Of a stretch of 64,000 nucleotides of DNA, positions 12,958-20,768 are shown one piece after another. Both the position numbers and the translations under genes were made by a program. The stretch's first letter is position 1. Each line of letters opens with the position of its first letter. The stretch comes from Streptomyces tailanensis (GTDB lineage: Bacteria > Actinomycetota > Actinomycetes > Streptomycetales > Streptomycetaceae), in contig NZ_VTHJ01000004.1 in assembly GCF_008386495.1 (NCBI RefSeq), forward strand, positions 62,001 to 126,000, given 5' to 3'. The notes under the pieces are model-generated. The model saw only the letters and a program-made list of their open reading frames with translations. It did not search any database and was not told the origin of the DNA.

Positions 12958-14378
12958 ACGGAGGCTCCTTCCAGGTCGGGTAGATCTACGAGGGCTTCGC
13001 GGGCGGTTTCGCGGTTCTGTTGGATGTCCCGGCGGATGGTGGCGGCGAGCCAGGATTCGCCGGGGGTGTAGCCGTGGCCGGCGTAGGTCCAGTGGGCGAG
13101 CGTGAGCGTGGTTGCCTCCGGGATGTCGTCAGGGTCGGGCAGGCCGAGGGCGGCTCGTTGCTGGGCGGCGCGGTAGTCGGCGCGGACCTGGCGGAGGGCA
13201 CCGAGGGTGGTGGAGTAGCGGCGGGACTTGGTGGAGAAGTGGCCCCGGAAGCCGAGCATGTGAGCCCAGTCCCGCAGCTTCCGTTCCGGGTAGAGCGCGT
13301 GCAGGTCTAGGCATGCTTCGATCAGTCGGCGGGGGTGGTCGGGGACGCCGAGGAGTACGAGGGCTTCTTTGTTGCCGATCCGGCGGTCCACGGTGCCGGT
13401 GGTCTCAGCCGCCTTCGTGGCGTACTTCGCGACGTACGAGGCGACAGCCTTTTCGGTGATCTCTTCGCCGTGGCCGAAGGCGCCGATGGGCTGCACGTCG
13501 AGCTGCGTGCCCCATCGCAGCGTGCGGGCCGGCTCGGTGTGTGCGGGCTGGTCGGGGTTCGGCTGGTAGCGGGCCGGGGGCACCTCGACCGCGACGCGGG
13601 CAGCGGCGGCGCCGATGGCGTCGGTGAGGAGATCGAGGGTGGCCCAGGCCGGCGGCGGGGAGTCGGGCCCGTCCGGTCCGTCGAAGCGGATCACGGCGTG
13701 GAAGTGCACGGCCCCGCGCTTCTGGTATTCGGCGACCTTACCGAAGGACAGCCGGGACTGTTCATGAGCGGCTTTCTGGGTGAGTCCGGCACGGCGGGCG
13801 ATCTCGCGGCGGAGGTAGATCGTGAAGTAGCGCCACAGCTCGGAGGCATGGTTGTTCCACAGCACCGCACCCGCGTAGTCGTACGAGACCGGGTCGAGGG
13901 CGGTGCCGAGTTCAGGAGCGTCCTCAGCGTGCCGGGTACCGCAGCGGCAGGGCCGGTTACCGGGGCGGTTGTGGACGGGGCCGAAGGAGGGGGCGGTGAG
14001 GGTGGCGAAGACGCGGGGGTGTTCGCGCACGGTCTCCGGGGTGCCCTTGGCCGGGTCACCGGTGAGGCCGGCCCGGATGAGGTGGTAGGTGTCGCCGGCG
14101 TAAGTCCAGGCGCAGGCCGGGCAACGGGAGGCACGACGGTTGCCGCAGGCGACGCGGAGCATGCCGCCCGGCTCGGTGTCGGTGGAGTAGGCGTGCAGGA
14201 TCGTCTTCGTGGCGGGGTCGATCGTCTTCGTGCCGCCCATAAGCCGGATGGGGTCGGAGCAGCCACCGGTACGGCGAATCTGCTCTTGCCAGCGGTCGAA
14301 GTCGCCGGACCCGGCCACCCTCAGCGCGTCGGCGAGGGTGGCCGGGTCGAGACCCGCCAGGGTGGCGGTGTCGGTCAC
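12954..14378 (-). CDS. Rolling-circle replication initiator (RepSA-like)
   Basis: The 474-residue protein is a Streptomyces plasmid/AICE replication initiator. A zinc-binding cluster CGNRRASRCPACAWTYAGD is near residues 80-100, a second Cys pair is in CRCGTRH, the HUH metal motif is VHFHAVIRF near residue 220 and the probable nicking tyrosines are in SYVAKYATK near residue 315. The enzyme should nick the double-strand origin and start rolling-circle replication of the excised circle. The GTG at 14378 (VTDTATLAGLDPATL) is preferred because it sits four bases from the upstream stop; a longer frame upstream is Pro/Thr-rich shadow. The stop overlaps xis. Confidence 0.9.
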   Translation of the reverse strand: MTDTATLAGLDPATLADALRVAGSGDFDRWQEQIRRTGGCSDPIRLMGGTKTIDPATKTILHAYSTDTEPGGMLRVACGNRRASRCPACAWTYAGDTYHLIRAGLTGDPAKGTPETVREHPRVFATLTAPSFGPVHNRPGNRPCRCGTRHAEDAPELGTALDPVSYDYAGAVLWNNHASELWRYFTIYLRREIARRAGLTQKAAHEQSRLSFGKVAEYQKRGAVHFHAVIRFDGPDGPDSPPPAWATLDLLTDAIGAAAARVAVEVPPARYQPNPDQPAHTEPARTLRWGTQLDVQPIGAFGHGEEITEKAVASYVAKYATKAAETTGTVDRRIGNKEALVLLGVPDHPRRLIEACLDLHALYPERKLRDWAHMLGFRGHFSTKSRRYSTTLGALRQVRADYRAAQQRAALGLPDPDDIPEATTLTLAHWTYAGHGYTPGESWLAATIRRDIQQNRETAREALVDLPDLEGASV

Positions 14379-14382
14379 GCGA

Positions 14383-14631
14383 TCACCCGTTCTTCCGGGC
14401 GTGGGCGGGGCCGTGGTTGGCGGTGTAGTCGTCGACCAGGGCGGCCACGTCGCGATGGCCGGTGGCGGTGTCGGACTGCCCACACGGGCCACAGGTGTAG
14501 GAGCCGGACGGGGTGGACGCCGTGGTGTTCCACCAGCGGGCGGGGTCGTCGTGACGCCGGTAGATCGGTTCGGCGGCCACGTGCAGGCCCGGACGGTCCG
14601 GGGTCGGGGTCAGGTCAGCCACGGCCGTCAC
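14383..14631 (-). CDS. Small CxxC protein of the AICE
   Basis: This 82-residue protein contains a single CGPCGQSD knuckle (SGSYTCGPCGQSDTATGHRDVAALVDDY) and no membrane segment. The GTG start overlaps the stop of the preceding small zinc-finger gene by four bases and its stop is four bases from the Rep start, so it belongs to the rep operon. I do not recognise a named family. A DNA- or zinc-binding accessory role is inference from the CxxC pair and the position only. Confidence 0.7.
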   Translation of the reverse strand: MTAVADLTPTPDRPGLHVAAEPIYRRHDDPARWWNTTASTPSGSYTCGPCGQSDTATGHRDVAALVDDYTANHGPAHARKNG

Positions 14632-14807
14632 CGCCCCGCTCGGGTGAGGGCGGCGGGGAGGGCGTAGCCGGTGCCCCGGCAGGCCCGGCAGATGACGCGG
14701 AGGAGGACGCGGGAACCGTCGCGGTGGCGGTCGCCGGTGGTGATCGAGACGACGGGGAAGCCGTCGCAGTGGTGGCAGACCGGACGGTTCGGGACGCGGA
14801 GAGGCAT
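14628..14807 (-). CDS. 59-residue zinc-ribbon-like protein of the AICE
   Basis: The protein begins MPLRVPNRPVCHHCDGFPV and carries two CxxC pairs, CHHC and CRAC (the second as CRACRGTGY), spaced about 28 residues. This is a small treble-clef or zinc-ribbon pattern. It ends in LTRAGR, and its TGA overlaps the GTG of the next gene by four bases. It is too short for many gene callers, but the overlap on the downstream side and the Cys pattern support it. The role is unknown; it would be co-expressed with rep, xis and int. Confidence 0.65.
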   Translation of the reverse strand: MPLRVPNRPVCHHCDGFPVVSITTGDRHRDGSRVLLRVICRACRGTGYALPAALTRAGR

Positions 14808-14855
14808 GATGAGTACAGCCCTTTCGGATCGAAAGATCGGGAAGTGGTGGAGCCG

Positions 14856-14895
14856 TCCGGGGCGGCGGAAACTTGGCGGTTGAGGCCGCCCCGGA
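14856..14895 (-). terminator. Hairpin between the transfer and replication gene groups
   Basis: TCCGGGGCGGC (14856-14866) pairs perfectly with GCCGCCCCGGA (14885-14895). It lies just after the stop of the two-helix membrane gene and before the small zinc-ribbon gene. There is no T-run, so it may be a partial terminator or attenuator that separates the transfer genes from rep-xis-int. Confidence 0.45.
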
Positions 14896-14900
14896 GGGTG

Positions 14901-15281
14901 CTACTTGCGGTAGCGGTTACTGGACCGGACGGGCCGGGAACGAACCGGACGCTTGCGCGGCGAGCGGGAACGCCGACGGGTGCCCGCGCGGGATAACTCC
15001 CGTTTGTTCTTGGACGTGCGATTGATCGCGTAGGTGAGCCCGCCGGTCGCCGAGAGGACTGCTACAGCCGCGCTGGCGATGACCTGGACGACGAAGGCGA
15101 TCACCAGTAGCACCGCGACCGAGCCGGTGATGATCAGCAGGGTCATGACGATCGGGCCCTTGTAGGAGCGCGGGGCTTCCTGGACGATCACGACCTTCCG
15201 CAGGTCGGTACCGGGCGGCATCTCGCGCACCAGGTCGGACGGGATGTGTCCGGCGCGGAACTGTTCGTCGGGCAGCCGCAT
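14901..15281 (-). CDS. Small membrane protein of the AICE (spread-type)
   Basis: This 126-residue protein has a soluble N-terminus (MRLPDEQFRAGHIPSDLVREMPPGTDLRKVVIV), two hydrophobic helices (IVMTLLIITGSVAVLLVIAFVV and VIASAAVAVLSATGGLTYAI) and a very basic tail rich in Arg and Lys. A small membrane protein with a basic tail in this position is typical of the Spd proteins that help plasmid DNA spread across septa of the recipient mycelium. The name is inferred from context. AGGAGAG lies seven bases before the ATG. It is 13 bases downstream of the transfer-protein gene. Confidence 0.75.
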   Translation of the reverse strand: MRLPDEQFRAGHIPSDLVREMPPGTDLRKVVIVQEAPRSYKGPIVMTLLIITGSVAVLLVIAFVVQVIASAAVAVLSATGGLTYAINRTSKNKRELSRAGTRRRSRSPRKRPVRSRPVRSSNRYRK

Positions 15282-15294
15282 GGGATCTCTCCTC

Positions 15295-15486
15295 TCAGGC
15301 CGTGCAGCGGTGGGTGCGGGCGGCGAGTTCGGCCGCCGACCGGTCGTCGTACTCGGACGAGAAACCGCACTTCGGGGCGGTGCACGCGGCCGTGTGCTTG
15401 GTCTGGCCGCGCCCGTTGTAGAAGGAGCCGACCTTGACGGGACCGATGCGGACCACGTCGTAGAAGGTGTTCGGGCGGCGGGACAT
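15295..15486 (-). CDS. Mobile element transfer protein, small Cys-containing
   Basis: The 63-residue protein MSRRPNTFYDVVRIGPVKVG... includes TAACTAPKCGFSSEYDDRSAAELAARTHRC, a C-x4-C plus H-x-C pattern suggesting a zinc finger. Proteins of this kind are repeatedly annotated as mobile element transfer proteins in Streptomyces AICEs. A perfect AAGGAGG sits seven bases upstream of the ATG. Its neighbours are the DUF2637 gene and the two-helix membrane protein, giving a contiguous transfer operon. Confidence 0.85.
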   Translation of the reverse strand: MSRRPNTFYDVVRIGPVKVGSFYNGRGQTKHTAACTAPKCGFSSEYDDRSAAELAARTHRCTA

Positions 15487-15505
15487 GGGTGAACCTCCTT
15501 GTTTG

Positions 15506-16177
15506 TCAGGCGAGTTGGGCGGCGATCGCGCCGGCGAGGTCTTCAGGGATGCCGAGGCGGGCGCGCAGGGTGGCGGTGTCGATGTCGGTGCCGGTGCGGG
15601 CGCGGTGGTCGGTGGCGACCTTGCGGGCGTGGTCGACCAGTGCCGGGGGCACGGCCGGGGCGTTCACGGCGGAGGCCGGTTGAGCGGCGGGCAGTTCCGG
15701 CACGGACGCCGGCTCAGGCGCCGGGGCCGGGGCGGGTGGTTCGTCGCGGATCGTCTCGACCTCGACCGGAGCCGGTTCCTCGCTGGCCACCGCCGGGGCG
15801 GGGGTCGCGTGGTCGACCGTGGGGGCGTGGACGAGGAGCGTGCCGCCGAGGAAGGCCAGCGCCGGCCAGCCCGCTACGAGGATGCGCAGCCAGGCCGGGA
15901 CCGCATCGAGGTCGAGGAGTCCGGCGGTGGCGATGTTGGCCCCGAGGGAGGCAGCCAGGGCGATCACGAACCAGGTCCAGGCGGCGCGGTCGCGGCGGGC
16001 GGTGCGCAACCGGCGCCACGCGGCGACGAGGAGCAGGTCAACGCTGATGGGGTAGGCCCATGCCTTCCAGCCGGTCTGTCCGGCTGCTTCGGCGAGGTCG
16101 TGCAGGTGGGCGAAGGACAACGCCCCGGCGATCACGGCCTGTACGAGTACGGCGTCCGGGCGGATCGAGCGGGTCAC
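15506..16177 (-). CDS. DUF2637 membrane protein (SpdB-like spread protein)
   Basis: The 223-residue protein starts with a DUF2637 domain of about four transmembrane helices (VLVQAVIAGALSFAHLHDLA, WAYPISVDLLLVAAWRRL, WFVIALAASLGANIATAGLL, RILVAGWPALAFLGGTLLV). A Pro/Ala/Glu-rich linker and a C-terminal helical segment follow. DUF2637 proteins are the SpdB-type proteins of Streptomyces conjugative elements, linked to intramycelial spread. I prefer the GTG at 16177 because AGGAGG is eight bases upstream; the GTG at 16186 would lie inside that ribosome site. Confidence 0.88.
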   Translation of the reverse strand: MTRSIRPDAVLVQAVIAGALSFAHLHDLAEAAGQTGWKAWAYPISVDLLLVAAWRRLRTARRDRAAWTWFVIALAASLGANIATAGLLDLDAVPAWLRILVAGWPALAFLGGTLLVHAPTVDHATPAPAVASEEPAPVEVETIRDEPPAPAPAPEPASVPELPAAQPASAVNAPAVPPALVDHARKVATDHRARTGTDIDTATLRARLGIPEDLAGAIAAQLA

Positions 16178-16252
16178 GGTCTTCACCTCCTTCGCAGGTG
16201 TCGGGCCGGGGCGGGCGGGGAGCAGGTCTCCGGCCGCCCAACCCCGGCGGGT

Positions 16253-16450
16253 TCAGTCGTCGGCGGGGATCTCGCCGGCACCCAGGCAGTTCAGGCACAA
16301 GCCGGTCTGCTGACCGACCGTCCGCTGCTTGCGTCCGACGCGGACCGTGCGGGAGACCTCACCGGAGCCCTTGCACGGCTCGCACTTGGTGACGTTCGCG
16401 GGAGGCCGCTTCGAGGTCGTTCGGTCGGCCACCGCGATCACCAAGCCCAT
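16253..16450 (-). CDS. Small CxxCxG zinc-knuckle protein of the AICE
   Basis: The 65-residue protein contains two DnaJ-like knuckles, CEPCKGSGE and CLNCLGAGE, in TKCEPCKGSGEVSRTVRVGRKQRTVGQQTGLCLNCLGAGEI. A zinc-binding fold is therefore likely. The start could be the ATG at 16450 or a GTG at 16441 that overlaps the upstream stop by four bases (GTGA); the second matches the coupling seen elsewhere in the operon. No enzymatic motif is seen and function is unknown. Confidence 0.7.
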   Translation of the reverse strand: MGLVIAVADRTTSKRPPANVTKCEPCKGSGEVSRTVRVGRKQRTVGQQTGLCLNCLGAGEIPADD

Positions 16451-16590
16451 GCGGAGTCGGAGTCGTCTTCCGGCTCTTCGTCGCGGTAGTCGTCCATGAC
16501 GTCCGGCGAGTTGTTCCACGCGGAGAGCAGGGCCGATTCCAGCGGGTCAACCGGGCGCGGGTCGGGCTTCGGGAACGGGATGACCGTCAC
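16438..16590 (-). CDS. 50-residue acidic protein of the AICE
   Basis: This small gene reads VTVIPFPKPDPRPVDPLESA at its start and ends in an acidic tail (MDDYRDEEPEDDSDSAWAW). GAAGGGAGAG lies six bases before the GTG and the stop overlaps the next small gene. An in-frame ATG 27 bases upstream is also possible. No family is recognised. Support comes from the ribosome site, the overlap and its place in a continuous operon downstream of the translocase gene. Confidence 0.55.
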   Translation of the reverse strand: MTVIPFPKPDPRPVDPLESALLSAWNNSPDVMDDYRDEEPEDDSDSAWAW

Positions 16591-16671
16591 GTGATCTCTC
16601 CCTTCGGGTTTTGGCATGGCGGGGGTAGGGACTTGACGCGGGGCGGTCGCGCCGACCGTGGAACGGGGGTG

Positions 16672-18033
16672 TTACTCGGTGACCGAGCTGGCCTGTACCA
16701 GCGGCGGCACGGTCGGCATCGGCGGCACGACGAGCAGCGGCGAGGCCATCCGGTCGACGGGCCTGAACGGTGCCAGGAACGGCAGCTCCGGGGTGAGGTG
16801 GGCGAACTGGCGGCAGACGGCAACCGCTTCGGCCGGGGTGATCTCGGGGGTGCGGATGCGGGACCAGCCGCCGGAGGTGTCGCCGGCCACCGCCGTACCG
16901 GGACGGTTCGCGGGGATCGAGGTGGACGCTGCGACCGCTTCCGGGGAGATGTCGGCCAGGCCCATTTCGGCACTGGCCTTGTCGTTGACGCGGTGCACCA
17001 CACGGCCGGTGAGCTGGGCACGCAGGGCGGTAGCGCCACGGCCGAGGTCGGAGCCGAAGCGCTGCCCGCACACCTCCAGATAGATCCCGATCGCACGAGC
17101 CATCTGCCCCAGACGCACCAGTTGCATGACCGTGCGGTCACGGGCCGGTTCGTCCTTCTTGGAGATCACGAGGAACAGTTCCGCGATCTCGTCGATCAGC
17201 ACCACCAGCGGCACCGGCCGCAGACGCTCAGGTAGCTCCCACAGATCCGACACCCCATGCAGCGCGAGGAGATCGAACCGCTCTTCCATCTCGATGACCA
17301 GCGCGTCTATCAGACGTGCTGCATCCTCCGGGGTGGTGACCAGCGCCGACAGCCGGGGCGCGTAGCGGCTCTGTTCGACACCACGCTTGCAGTCGATACC
17401 GATCAACCCGACCGGCAACTGAGCCAGCCCCTTGATCAGACTGCGCTGATACACCGACTTGCCGGACTGGTTCGCACCCAGGGTCAGCGCCATCGGGACT
17501 TCGCGGTAGTTCCGCTCGAAAACCGTGCCGTCCTCCCGCAGCGCGACCGGGACGACCAGGTCACGAGGTCGGTACGTACGCGGCAGACGAACCCGGTTGA
17601 GCACGTCGTAGCCGGTCATCCGCAACTCGACATAGCCGGGCTTGGTCTCCGCCACACTCACCGAGCGGACTCCCCAGGCGTGGCGGAGACGCTCGGTCGA
17701 CGCGGCGAGGTCGGCAGGCTCCAGACCGGCGGGAAGCCGGAGCGTCACCCGCAGGCCAGTCGAGGTCGGGACCACCCGGCGGACCTTCGGCGGCACCGGC
17801 CGCACCTCCTGGCGGGCCAGGTTGCGGGCCACGAAGGCGCGGAAGCGAGACGGCTGCACCGTCAGCCCGCACACCTCCATGGTCGAGCCGTAGGTCCAGG
17901 TGAACCGGCCCCAGGTGACCGGCAGACCGACCAGCGACCAGTACGCGCGAGGAGCACGGACCTTCGCGTAGCCGAGCCCGCCGGCGCCAGCGGCCACGGT
18001 CCCGAGTTCCACCCAGGGGGACAGGTCGGCCAT
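16672..18033 (-). CDS. FtsK/SpoIIIE-type DNA translocase (Tra/TraB-like)
   Basis: The 453-residue product is the conjugation motor of the element. It has an N-terminal hydrophobic stretch (VELGTVAAGAGGLGYAKVRAP), Walker A GANQSGKSVYQRSLI near residues 180-195, and Walker B PLVVLIDEIAELF near residues 270-283 followed by KDEPARDRTVMQLVRLGQMARAIG, the FtsK sensor region. Streptomyces TraB/TraSA proteins move double-stranded DNA through a hexameric pore after binding clt repeats, so no relaxase is needed. The gene is two bases downstream of the small regulator gene. It is smaller than FtsK and lacks a clear gamma domain, as usual for AICE Tra. Confidence 0.92.
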   Translation of the reverse strand: MADLSPWVELGTVAAGAGGLGYAKVRAPRAYWSLVGLPVTWGRFTWTYGSTMEVCGLTVQPSRFRAFVARNLARQEVRPVPPKVRRVVPTSTGLRVTLRLPAGLEPADLAASTERLRHAWGVRSVSVAETKPGYVELRMTGYDVLNRVRLPRTYRPRDLVVPVALREDGTVFERNYREVPMALTLGANQSGKSVYQRSLIKGLAQLPVGLIGIDCKRGVEQSRYAPRLSALVTTPEDAARLIDALVIEMEERFDLLALHGVSDLWELPERLRPVPLVVLIDEIAELFLVISKKDEPARDRTVMQLVRLGQMARAIGIYLEVCGQRFGSDLGRGATALRAQLTGRVVHRVNDKASAEMGLADISPEAVAASTSIPANRPGTAVAGDTSGGWSRIRTPEITPAEAVAVCRQFAHLTPELPFLAPFRPVDRMASPLLVVPPMPTVPPLVQASSVTE

Positions 18034-18035
18034 GG

Positions 18036-18365
18036 TCAGGCCGCCGGGGTGATCGCGACCGCGCGGAACGAGATCCCGTGCCGCTTCTGGCCGTTGAACT
18101 CGTTCTCCCAGTCACGCGCCTTGAGGCCGACGACCCGCACCGGCATACCCGGCATCAGGCCCTCGGGGAAACCGGTCTCCGGCACGGTCACCTGGTAGAG
18201 GTTCCCCTCCCCCTCGTCCGAGACCAGCAGGCCCACGGTCGACAGACCGGCGTTGGTGTCACGGTCCACGGCCCGTTCCCCGGTCTTCTTGTTGACCATC
18301 TTCGGTTCCGGCGCGGTCGCTACGAACACCACGGCGGTCGAGAGGTCGATCTTGAAGGACGGCAT
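18036..18365 (-). CDS. SCO3933-family regulatory protein
   Basis: The 109-residue protein (MPSFKIDLSTAVVFVATAPEPKMVNKKTGERAVDRDTNAGL...) resembles the small conserved proteins found directly upstream of tra genes in Streptomyces AICEs, named after SCO3933. The composition suggests an OB-like beta-rich fold, with VGLLVSDEGEGNLYQVTVPE and GMPVRVVGLKARDWE. GGGAGA precedes the ATG. It is the first gene of the leftward transfer-replication operon and faces the regulatory gap with CTGCGAG repeats. A regulatory role is the family name; the mechanism is unknown. Confidence 0.85.
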   Translation of the reverse strand: MPSFKIDLSTAVVFVATAPEPKMVNKKTGERAVDRDTNAGLSTVGLLVSDEGEGNLYQVTVPETGFPEGLMPGMPVRVVGLKARDWENEFNGQKRHGISFRAVAITPAA

Positions 18366-18463
18366 TATGGAGTCTCCCTTAGGGGACAGGCCCCGGGCTG
18401 CGTTGTGATCTTGGCGGATGGCACGCAGTCCGGGGCCGCTTGTGTTCCGACACCATCGAAGCT

Positions 18464-18528
18464 ACTCGCAGAAAAACTGCGAGTCAACAGAAAAGCTGCG
18501 ACTAGTAGGAGAACTCTGAGTCTGCGAG
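18464..18528. promoter_or_regulatory. Divergent control region with CTGCGAG repeats
   Basis: ACTCGCAG (18464-18471) and CTGCGAGT (18477-18484) form a perfect inverted repeat around AAAAA. CTGCGACT follows at 18496-18503 and CTGCGAG at 18522-18528. The cluster lies in the gap between the leftward transfer operon and the rightward monooxygenase/XRE pair and is AT-richer than its surroundings, as expected for promoters. It is the best candidate operator for an element-encoded repressor. Confidence 0.6.
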
Positions 18529-18555
18529 ACTGGACGCGACCAGGAAGGTGGAGAG

Positions 18556-18876
18556 ATGGCTAACTTTGGGCTTTTTGTTCGCTTTACGCTGCGCGATGGC
18601 GCAGGCGAGGCATTTGACGCGCTGGTAGAAGCGACCACCGCAGGCATCCGGGCGCACGAGCCCGGAACGTTGATCTACTCGTGCCACGAAGTCGAGGGCG
18701 CACCCAACGAGCGGACGTTCTACGAGCTGTACGCCGATCACGACGCATTCGAGGAGCACGAGCGCCAGCCCCACACGCGCCACTTCCTCGGCGAGCGTGA
18801 CAAGTACGTCGAGAAGACCGAGGTTGACCGCCTCCAGCCGTACGCCGGCAAGTACCCCACCGGAGCCGACAAGTGA
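18556..18876 (+). CDS. Antibiotic biosynthesis monooxygenase (ABM)-fold protein
   Basis: The 106-residue protein has the dimeric alpha/beta ABM ferredoxin-like pattern: NFGLFVRFTLRDGAGEAFDALVE, GTLIYSCHEVEGAPNERTFYELYADHDAFEEHERQPHTRHFL. Family members are cofactor-free quinol or polyketide monooxygenases or heme-degrading enzymes, and many are uncharacterised. The start ATG follows GGTGGAGAG. The stop overlaps the GTG of the XRE regulator gene (GTGA), so the two are co-translated. It may be cargo or a partner of that regulator; the substrate cannot be read from the sequence. Confidence 0.82.
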   Translation: MANFGLFVRFTLRDGAGEAFDALVEATTAGIRAHEPGTLIYSCHEVEGAPNERTFYELYADHDAFEEHERQPHTRHFLGERDKYVEKTEVDRLQPYAGKYPTGADK

Positions 18877-20108
18877 GTGGCTCAGACACCGTCACTGTCG
18901 GTCAGAGGGTGAAGGAGCTTCGTCGCGCCGCAGGCATGTCCCAAAGCGACCTCGCCACTGCGATGGGACGCTCCGAGAGCTGGGTCTCACAGGTCGAGAG
19001 AGGTGTGCAGCCTGTCGAGCGACTGTCGATCCTCCAGGGACTCGCAGACGCACTCAATGTGTCCGTACGAGAGGTGCGGCCCGATGCTGCGCCAGTCGAA
19101 GAGGTCGCGCCAGAAGATCTACCGAAGAGTAATGATCTCGACGGACTACGTGTAGCGCTGACCGGCCATCCGGCCTTGCCCAGCCTCTTTCAGCAGTCTC
19201 CGACCAAGCCAGAACCATCACTCGCTGACTTCCGCCGGCAGGTGGAGGAGGCGTGGGCACTCGCGCACGCATCGAGCTACGCAACACTGAGCGATCATCT
19301 CGCTGCCCTTCTCCCGAGCATTGAGGCCGCAGTACGCCACGCACCAGCAGGCGACCGCACCGAGCTGCACGCGCTGCGCGCCAAGGCGTACCAGGTAGCC
19401 GCAGCGAGCTTCACTCGGCAAGATCAAGCGGACGCAGCATGGATCGCAGCCGACCGGGCGCTACAGGCAGCCGAGCTAGCTGGTCAGCCCTTGGAGGTCG
19501 TCTCCAGCTTGTTCCGCATGGCACATGCCTTCATGCGGCAGCAGCACATGGAGCAGGCCGAACAGGCAGCGAAGTCGGCCGTGGCCGTCATGGCTCCGAG
19601 GGCGGAGGCGCCGACGTGCCCACCAGAGGAGCTGTCGCTACTCGGCGCCATGAATCTGGTCCTTGCCGTGATCAATGCAAGGGAAGGGCACCGGGGCCCA
19701 ACCCGCGAGCACATCGAGCGAGCGCGAGAGATCGCAGCTCGGTTGGGTGGGGACCGCAACGACTTCGATACGGAGTTCGGGCCGACCAACGTAGAGATCC
19801 ACGCTGTGAGCACGGCGGTTGAGTTGGGAGACGCGGGCCTTGCCCTGGAAGTAGCGGAGCAGGTGGACGCATCGGGGCTCTCCGCAGAGCGCCAGGCACG
19901 TTTCCTACTTGACGTGGCGCGGGCGCACGCGCAGCGGCGACACGTCGGGGAAGCCACAGCCGCGCTTCTGGAAGCCGAGGCCCTGACACCCGAGCAGATC
20001 CACGATCACTACTTGGCACGCGAGGTCATCCGGGACCTGATCCAGCTCTCAGAGCCCCGAGTGCCCGGACCGCTGCGCGATTTGGCTGATCGAAGCGCTG
20101 TCGTCTAG
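18873..20108 (+). CDS. XRE-family regulator with C-terminal helical repeats
   Basis: The 411-residue protein starts with a lambda-repressor-like HTH (VGQRVKELRRAAGMSQSDLATAMGRSESWVSQVERG) at residues about 8-60. A long all-helical region of TPR type follows, with Ala-rich repeats such as ADAAWIAADRALQAAELAG, EQAEQAAKSAVAVM and GEATAALLEAEALTPEQIHDH. This architecture resembles quorum- or signal-sensing regulators in which TPRs bind a peptide or partner. The GTG start overlaps the monooxygenase stop. It is the only large regulator on the element and so a candidate for controlling the CTGCGAG region. Confidence 0.85.
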   Translation: MSGSDTVTVGQRVKELRRAAGMSQSDLATAMGRSESWVSQVERGVQPVERLSILQGLADALNVSVREVRPDAAPVEEVAPEDLPKSNDLDGLRVALTGHPALPSLFQQSPTKPEPSLADFRRQVEEAWALAHASSYATLSDHLAALLPSIEAAVRHAPAGDRTELHALRAKAYQVAAASFTRQDQADAAWIAADRALQAAELAGQPLEVVSSLFRMAHAFMRQQHMEQAEQAAKSAVAVMAPRAEAPTCPPEELSLLGAMNLVLAVINAREGHRGPTREHIERAREIAARLGGDRNDFDTEFGPTNVEIHAVSTAVELGDAGLALEVAEQVDASGLSAERQARFLLDVARAHAQRRHVGEATAALLEAEALTPEQIHDHYLAREVIRDLIQLSEPRVPGPLRDLADRSAVV

Positions 20109-20141
20109 CCGAGCTGTTACAGGTTTCTCTACCTCATCAAG

Positions 20142-20160
20142 CCCCACCCTTCGGGCGGGG
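20142..20160 (+). terminator. Possible terminator after the XRE regulator
   Basis: CCCCACCC, TTC, GGGCGGGG form a GC-rich stem with one mismatch, 33 bases after the stop. There is no T-run; such tails are often absent in Streptomyces terminators. Confidence 0.4.
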
Positions 20161-20768
20161 AGGGGGGTCCCGCCTGGTCACAGCCCGCAGCATCCGGCGG
20201 GCCTCAGCCGTGGCGCACTTGAGATGACAGAGCACTAGCACGCCACCGCAGGATCTCAGCTCTCCCATGCTTCACCAGCCCCAGGAGCAGCGCAGCACCT
20301 CAGCCCCGGCCCACGGTCCACGGCTCGCAGGACAGAGCAGGGGCTCTTGGCCTTCGGCCATCCTGTGCGCTGGCCGACCGGCTTCCTTGCCGCCGCTACG
20401 GAGACCACACCCCACCGGCCCGCACTGCGGGCCGGCGCGGGCTCGGGGCCGGGGCTTCGCTCCTGCCTTCGGCCCGCGCCGCCCCGGCCCCGGCCCGCGC
20501 CACCGAATCGTTGCCCCGGGGTGATCCCCGTTTCACGCTCTGGCACACCGGGGGCCGATACACAGGACCGCGCCTGATTCCCCGCCCGTCCCGCAGCACC
20601 AGGCCCTGACTTGGGCAGCACCGCCGCACGGTCGGCATGCATGATCCGCACGAACCCGACACGACGCTTTGTGATCAAAGACAGGTGCGCCACGGCTGAG
20701 GCCCGCCGGACACCACAGGCAGTGAGGGGCGGGACGTGGGGGTTGGGGGCGGTCGCTCCGAGACTTTA

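Noticed and set aside
13335..14996. Plus-strand open frame across the AICE rep gene
   Set aside because: The HUH, zinc and Tyr motifs are on the minus strand; the plus frame is Gly/Arg/Val-rich shadow.
20256..20693. Minus-strand frame of 145 codons in the AICE right end
   Set aside because: There is no ribosome site, the sequence is low complexity and it starts at no conserved motif. It may be a remnant, so it is noted only as gene-free DNA.
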